Source: Botrytis cinerea B05.10 (Eukaryota > Ascomycota > Leotiomycetes > Helotiales > Sclerotiniaceae). From it: DNA of 64,000 nt. This document shows, piece by piece, positions 60,472-64,000 of the stretch (positions are counted from its first letter, which is position 1; each line of letters opens with the position of its first letter). Position numbers and translations under genes: made by a program. The notes beneath the pieces were generated by a model. That model was not told where the DNA came from, searched no databases, and saw only the letters and a program-made list of their open reading frames with translations. The stretch lies in NCBI RefSeq assembly GCF_000143535.2, contig NC_037321.1, positions 1,302,001-1,366,000 of the forward strand. Reading direction: 5' to 3'.

Positions 60472-61281
60472 ATGAGCCTTACATATGGAATTGGTGGTGC
60501 TACCACAGCGTTGGCAGTGGTTGGGGCTTGTAAGTTTTAGATGTCCGGTTTGGTTTGATGATTTAAAGCTAACAGGTGCTGCTAGATATGCTCTTTACTG
60601 GCGATGGAGAAGCTTTTAATGTACGAACTTCGAAGCGCGATCTGGAATGGAGTGAATCTAACAAGAGTAATAGTTCGGACAATTCCTCGAAGAGATATCG
60701 CCATACGCGTGGGCAGACATGGGTATTGGCATGTGTATAGGATTGTCAGTGGTTGGGGCAGCATGGTACACACCAACTTCGCCCCTCTTTCTCTATCATC
60801 AGCTCACAAAGTATGTAGGGGAATTCTGATTACCGGCTCTTCGATCCTCGGTGGTGGTGTTAAGGCCCCTCGCATTCGAACCAAGAATCTTATCTCCATT
60901 ATTTTCTGCGAAGTAGTCGCCATTTACGGCGTCATCATGTCCATCGTCTTTTCATCCAAGCTCGGTCTCATGGAGAGCGAAAACACATACTCTGCCAGCA
61001 ACTACTACACTGGATATGCTCTGTTTTGGTCTGGTATCACAGTGGGAATGTGCAACTTGATATGCGGTGTTTCGGTCGGCATCAATGGTAGTGGTGCTGC
61101 TCTGGCAGATGCTGCTGATCCAAGTTTGTAAGTGTAACACGTCGATAGAGCCTGCTTGAAGATGCTAACTCATGTCAGGTTCGTTAAGATTTTAGTCATC
61201 GAGATCTTCAGTTCCGTTCTAGGACTTTTTGGTCTCATTATCGGCTTGTTGGTTTCATCAAAGGCGCCAGACTTCGAGTAG
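60472..61281 (+). CDS. VMA16: V-type H+-ATPase proteolipid subunit c''
   Basis: Five exons: 60472-60529, 60586-60620, 60674-60765, 60819-61127 and 61179-61281, giving 198 aa. The N-terminal extra helix is [16 protein letters not shown]. The two proteolipid hairpins follow: [59 protein letters not shown] (with the proton-carrying glutamate in CEVVAIYG) and [20 protein letters not shown]. The five-helix form with the glutamate in the third position defines c'' (Vma16) against Vma3 and Vma11. It builds the rotor ring that acidifies vacuoles. Four short introns interrupt it, the first within 20 codons of the ATG. Confidence 0.95.
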
Positions 61282-61683
61282 AGGATAAGCTGTGGACGTG
61301 AAGGAGAGTTGCAGTTCTGGTGTGGAAAGATGTTAGATAAATGACTGTTTTGTACCGTGTATATCATCCAAGTGGAAGCCGATAAATGGCGTTCAGGGAG
61401 AAATTGATTTCGAGCACTTTTGGGTTTTAGGCAAGGTTGCATTAATATTACTATTGTCAAATGGTGGTATCGCTAGATTGTATTATTAAAGTGCCATTGT
61501 AGTAAATGGAACGCTCGTGCTCTCGAACATAATAAAGTGCCAAAGTGCAACATTTCATGACTATTCTACTGCAGCTCACACGCTTCAGACGCCCCAGTCG
61601 GTGTTACTCCATTAGCGACACCCCATGCTTTACTACTCTACCATCGCCTTTGACGTCACAAGCTTTGTGCATCGTCTGCTCCA
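61282..61683. other. Convergent intergenic region
   Basis: About 400 bp between the VMA16 stop and the stop of the Gln-rich gene. Nothing supported. Confidence 0.5.
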
Positions 61684-63464
61684 TTATGCCTCATACGACT
61701 CGATTTCCTCCATGGTCAAAATCGGACCCTTCTCAATATCCGTGACCTGTTGTGATTGTTCCTGTAGTTGTTGCATTTGTTGCACCATCTGCTGTTGCCA
61801 CATCTGTTGTTGTCGCACCTGGTATTGTCGGAGAATCTGCTGCTTGACCATTTGTTGCTGGACTAATTGCTGCTGCATCAACCGTTGCATCACATTTTGT
61901 TGCGTCTGTTCTTCCACCTGCTGCCGCTGATGTTGTTGATTTAGATCCTCTAAGCTTCGTCCAAAAGGGTTGATCTGAGCATGAGATACCCCATAGCCAG
62001 GCTGCAAACCACTGTTCACACCCTGTCGATACGTACCAAATGGCTGCATCCCATCGGCTGCTTGGGATCTTGCACCAAGTTCTCGTTGAATTTCTCCCAT
62101 CTTGGAGTCTAACCGTACCCGACGAGCTTCAAATAGCTGCTCCATCTTTTGACCATGTTGATAAAACATTGCAAGATCCATGCCTCTCTCCTTGAATGTT
62201 TCACTAAAAGAGATCACGGATCAGCTTTTAAATAGTGATATCTTGCACTCAATTCAAGGGAGCGGATATTTCAAGTGCATAAACACCATCAGAACCAGAG
62301 GAATTTCGTACTTACCGCCATACGTGTCGCAATGGTATCCCATCCTTCAGCCTATCCACGACATACTGCTCATCTTGAGGTGTCATTCCACAGTGATCCC
62401 AGAAGTAATGGCTAGGTGCACCCTCTATCATTAGTCCTTCAAAATAGCCTCGGCTGCTCCATTGTTGAGTGACACCATCCACACCTTGGTTTAGTTCGTA
62501 CATTTGCATCTTTGCCGGAAAGTACAGTTCTCGTAATTCCTTAACGGAGCCTTTCTCTGGAACTCCCCCAGGAATGTCTTTATCTTGAATAGAGATCAAA
62601 GTTGCGAGGTCCTGACCTTTAACGGAGATCAAGTCTGCCACTGTATTGTTGATATACGGTGTGAAGATGTATGGATGGTGCAATGAAGCTTTGAGTCTAC
62701 GCTCCAACAAATTTTCCCCAGTGGGAGGTGTTGCTTCGTCTACAACGTTGTGTGGTTAGTACTTTTCAATGTAAATATTACAGAACAAAGCATATCTGAA
62801 TACATAGAGCCGTGGGAGCTTGGTTAGAAACTGAACGCACTCAAAAGGAGTGGGAATCATGATGATAAGTTGTACTCACGATGGGGAGTCAAGGTTTTGG
62901 CTATCTCTATGTCAAGAAAGTCTTTGGTGACACATTCATTTGGAGTAGAGGAGAACTGAATTGAGTGAGGCGGAGGAGAGTATGTAATCGGTTCGGCTAA
63001 CTTGACTGCGAAGATTGGGCCAGTGAGGTCGCCAATTCCTTCGAGAAATTCCAAGTCTTCATAGGTGCGGAAAGGAACGGCTTTTGGCATCTGCAAATAG
63101 TTATTAATGTGATGGCATTCGCGGTGCTCCATCCAAATTGGAGCAGATCGTTATAGAAGCTGCCAGTCTTTCGATTGACAACCTTGACCAAGAACATAGA
63201 ACAGGAGCACCCAGTTACACATACATGGAATTCCTCTTCACACAATTTGCAATATCCAGACTGTCCGATCCATTTACAAGTGCCAAAATCCAAGCCATCT
63301 AAGATGCCAACCCTCACAAAAAATGCTCTGAAATTTTGTTCGGGACATGGATTAAGACGAGCTGTCATACCAGCTCTCCAGAAAGCTGTGTTGCAGTATT
63401 CCGTGATTTCGATAGATTTGTGACCACATTTCTGCCATTGATAATATTCGTATTGACACATCAT
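61684..63464 (-). CDS. Uncharacterised protein with Cys/His-rich N-terminus and Gln-rich C-terminus
   Basis: Model of four exons: 63183-63464, 62880-63126, 62316-62739 and 61684-62203, giving 490 aa in consistent phase. The N-terminus (MMCQYEYYQWQKCGHKSIE, then CNTAFWRAGM, CKWIGQSGYCKLCEEEFHVC and CSCSMF) has 12 or so cysteines in pairs plus CGHK and HRECHH, suggesting zinc binding. The middle (EATPPTGENLLERRLKASLH to RHVW) has a compact unknown domain (YFWDHCGMTPQDEQYVVDRL). The last 130 residues are a Gln-rich coiled coil of repeated QQQ/QMVQQ units ending in GPILTMEEIESYEA. No catalytic signature seen and no known family recognised. The first intron (56 nt, AAG|GTTGTC..GGAG|CACC) is my least certain splice; the others have strong sites, including a TACTAAC branch in the second. 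Confidence 0.7.
61739..61935. repeat. Glutamine-codon trinucleotide-rich repeat tract
   Basis: Dense TGT/TTG/CTG triplets on plus, read as CAA/CAG on the coding strand, encode the polyglutamine-like tail of the unknown gene. An interrupted rather than pure triplet tract. Confidence 0.8.
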
Positions 63465-63736
63465 GAAGTAGGTTATTCAATAGAAGTAATATTGTGATGA
63501 TTGTGAACCGTCAAAATCCAAAAGAAAGCGAGAGAGTAGATATTTGGGAGGGAGAGAAAAAGACCATGCTGAGGAGCTTCTAGAAAATGTGATATCGAGA
63601 ATGAGAGGAGGGAAGAGTTCCTTCCAATTGGAGGATACGAAATACTTTTAATTCACTTTCGATTCTCGTTTAGGTAAAAATCGGTCCAGCCACTAACCAC
63701 CTCCCACCAGCATGTTTATCCCCTCGCAAAAATCAA

Positions 63737-64000
63737 TCAACCTTCATCTTCACTTCTGACTCTACTCATCAGCAATGCTTCTACCTTTGTATTTCTCGGT
63801 AGATTCTTCGATCCTGTTGGCAAACACAACAATGCATTTGCACTCTTTAAGCTTCCAACCCTCGAGCTGCGTTGCACACCAGTGCTACTTGCATACAAAA
63901 GGCCATCTCTCGCTATTGTGACGACCGCTCTATGGTACTCAGCTCTTTGAGGGTCCAAACGAATGTCGTGTGATAGAGTTACCGGAACCTTGGGCAATCC
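63737..64000 (-). CDS. Molybdenum cofactor biosynthesis protein, MoeA/gephyrin C-terminal end (5' end outside window)
   Basis: Frame open from the window edge (GGA codon at 63998-64000) to a stop at 63737. It reads GLPKVPVTLSHDIRLDPQR, then PEYHRA-like EYHRAVVTIARDGLLYASST and RVGSLKSANALLCLP, then KVEALLM near the end. This is the MoeA domain-IV beta-barrel, seen in fungal cnxE-type and gephyrin proteins, with the RSSRVGSLKSANALLCLP block that ends the domain. The protein inserts molybdate into molybdopterin for nitrate reductase and related enzymes. Only 87 residues lie in the window, so domain order and any fused MogA part cannot be judged. Confidence 0.9.
   Translation of the reverse strand, partial: GLPKVPVTLSHDIRLDPQRAEYHRAVVTIARDGLLYASSTGVQRSSRVGSLKSANALLCLPTGSKNLPRNTKVEALLMSRVRSEDEG

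Overview
This window is nuclear DNA of a filamentous ascomycete. Genes carry short introns (about 45-150 nt) with GT..AG ends and TACTAAC/CTAAC-type branch sites. The gene set (cytoplasmic dynein, AA9 lytic polysaccharide monooxygenase, EXO84, a Neurospora-type histone H4 variant) is typical of moulds. From gene content and protein style I infer a leotiomycete, possibly Botrytis/Sclerotinia-like, but nothing here proves the genus. I see no CRISPR array, rRNA, convincing tRNA or intact transposon.

Layout. 1-6 kb: the 3' part of an MFS sugar transporter, a GNAT acetyltransferase and a small methyltransferase, in gene-poor surroundings. 6-17 kb: a block on the minus strand holding TYW1 (wybutosine synthesis), a FAR1-like DNA-binding protein, the PP2A catalytic subunit and exocyst EXO84. 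EXO84 diverges from TOM20. 18.9-32.0 kb: the whole cytoplasmic dynein heavy chain (4345 aa, three exons, one of 12.3 kb). 33.4-43.8 kb, all on the minus strand: a secreted AA9 LPMO with a C-terminal chitin-binding domain, HSP10 with a perfect heat-shock element, a HAL4/SAT4-type kinase with 2.8 kb of upstream DNA, and mitoribosomal protein uL11m. 44-52 kb: SVF1, a divergent histone H4 variant, a Pmp3-like membrane protein and an HLTF/Rad5-like HIRAN-SNF2-RING protein. 52-64 kb: a TMEM42/EamA-type membrane protein, two unknown ORFs, the divergent pair TFIIA-gamma/VMA16, a previously unplaced 490-aa Cys/His-plus-Gln-rich protein, and the 3' end of a MoeA/gephyrin-type molybdenum cofactor gene.

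Most genes are housekeeping and are not a pathway cluster. I assembled the exon structures by hand. Every spliced model given here keeps phase across all junctions and restores family-conserved sequence at the joins, except where stated. The least ordinary items are the H4 variant, the 490-aa protein, the AA9-CBM18 fusion, the FAR1-like protein with a tandem-repeat tail, and the HSP10 gene whose first coding exon is only the ATG.
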